The position numbers and the translations under genes are program-made. A DNA stretch of 6,091 nucleotides from Burkholderiales bacterium (GTDB lineage: Bacteria > Pseudomonadota > Gammaproteobacteria > Burkholderiales > Burkholderiaceae_C), in NCBI GenBank assembly GCA_947450745.1, contig CANFYD010000251.1, positions 1 through 6,091 on the forward strand, in the 5' to 3' direction. Shown in pieces: positions 5,539 through 6,091 of this stretch. Under the pieces are notes generated by a model. It saw only the letters and a program-made list of their open reading frames with translations. It made no database searches and was not told where the DNA came from. The first letter of the stretch is position 1; each line of letters opens with the position of its first letter.

Positions 5539-6091
5539 CTAAATCGCTTGCGTGCGCAGCTGCAACCAAGCCAGCGCGGCACCGCTGACCAGCGGCGAGA
5601 GGCGGGTCAGCACTTCGGCGTGGTAGCGGTTGATCCAGTCGATTTCATCGGTGCGCAAGAGGCTCATGTCCATGCAGCGGGTGTCGATCGGGCACAGCGT
5701 CAGCGTTTCGAACGCCAGCATGTTGCCAAACTGCCCCTGCTCCGGCGTGGGCAGGGCAATGTTGAGCACCAGGTTCTCGATCCGCACGCCCCACAGACCG
5801 GGCCGGTACACGCCGGGCTCGATCGAGGTGATCATGCCGGCCTCCATCGCCATATTGGCGTCGGGAATGGCCTTGGAGATGCTCTGCGGGCCTTCATGCA
5901 CATTCATGAAATAGCCGACGCCGTGGCCGGTGCCGTGGCCGTAGTCCATGCCGTGTTCCCACATCGGCGCGCGTGCAATCGCGTCCAGCATGGGCGAACG
6001 CACGCCACGCGGGAACTGCGCGCTGGAGAGCGCAATCACGCCCTTCAATACCAAGGTAAAGTCGCGCTGATGCGCCGCCGTGATGACGCCA
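5539..6091 (-). CDS. M24 family X-Pro aminopeptidase (aminopeptidase P), C-terminal part; 5' truncated by window edge
   Basis: This is a metallo-aminopeptidase that removes an N-terminal residue preceding proline. The frame runs off the right edge; 183 residues are visible (numbered from 6090), while full-length proteins of this long type are about 600 aa. The pita-bread fold signature is clear: GHGTGHGVG (51-59) with the metal-ligand His at 56, NVHEGP (63-68) with the second active-site His at 65, SIEPGVY (89-95) with ligand Glu91, and GVRIENL (101-107) with ligand Glu105. The two metal-binding Asp residues expected in this family lie upstream, off-window. The last 60 residues (LAFETLTLCPIDTRCMDMSL onward) match the extra C-terminal domain of the XPNPEP1-like long form. 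The stop is TAG at 5541-5539. A TTG at 6054 in the same frame is internal, not the start. The gene converges on the LytTR operon and seems functionally separate; it is presumably cytosolic. Confidence 0.93.
   Translation of the reverse strand, partial: GVITAAHQRDFTLVLKGVIALSSAQFPRGVRSPMLDAIARAPMWEHGMDYGHGTGHGVGYFMNVHEGPQSISKAIPDANMAMEAGMITSIEPGVYRPGLWGVRIENLVLNIALPTPEQGQFGNMLAFETLTLCPIDTRCMDMSLLRTDEIDWINRYHAEVLTRLSPLVSGAALAWLQLRTQAI

Noticed and set aside
5630..5914. Plus-strand open frame opposite the aminopeptidase
   Set aside because: It covers the conserved M24 metal-binding motifs read on the minus strand. It has no recognisable domain or clear ribosome binding site.

Overview
The window is about 65% GC with strong G/C third-position bias. 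Its protein set (PAS-PAS hybrid kinase with a C-terminal HPt, an AlgZ/LytS-type kinase with a LytTR regulator, and a long-form M24 aminopeptidase) fits a betaproteobacterium, most likely of the order Burkholderiales. That placement rests on remembered family resemblance and base composition, not on a marker gene.

Layout: (1) 2-2779, +, the 3' part of a large hybrid sensor histidine kinase whose start lies left of the window. (2) 2844-3260, +, a small stand-alone receiver protein with a strong Shine-Dalgarno, separated from the kinase by a short AT-richer gap that holds a 7-bp inverted repeat. (3) 3261-3394, a 134-bp non-coding gap carrying an iterated AAACCG hexamer and a perfect tandem 9-mer. 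(4) 3395-4516 and 4513-5397, +, a membrane histidine kinase of the LytS/AlgZ family and its LytTR DNA-binding response regulator, overlapping by ATGA. (5) 5398-5538, a convergent intergenic region almost filled by a 109-bp palindromic element with perfect 22-bp inverted ends (REPIN/BIME-like). (6) 5539-6091, -, the C-terminal part of an M24 family X-Pro aminopeptidase, cut by the right edge.

Functionally, most of the window is signal transduction. The hybrid kinase has a complete His-Asp-His relay (H267, D697, H849, counted from the ATG at 59), but its first receiver has lost the phosphoacceptor Asp. The next gene encodes a lone receiver with an intact active site, so it is the natural terminal acceptor of that relay. 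The second pair is a classic one-step system: a 4-TM kinase with the EPHFLFN phosphorylation motif and a CheY-LytTR transcription factor. Whether the two systems interact cannot be read from the sequence. The aminopeptidase is on the opposite strand and appears unrelated.

No tRNA, rRNA, CRISPR array, transposase or phage gene was seen. I do not see a clearly new system. The least explained parts are the palindromic element at 5421-5529, the repeated short motifs in the two intergenic gaps, and the repeat-built linker of the LytTR regulator.
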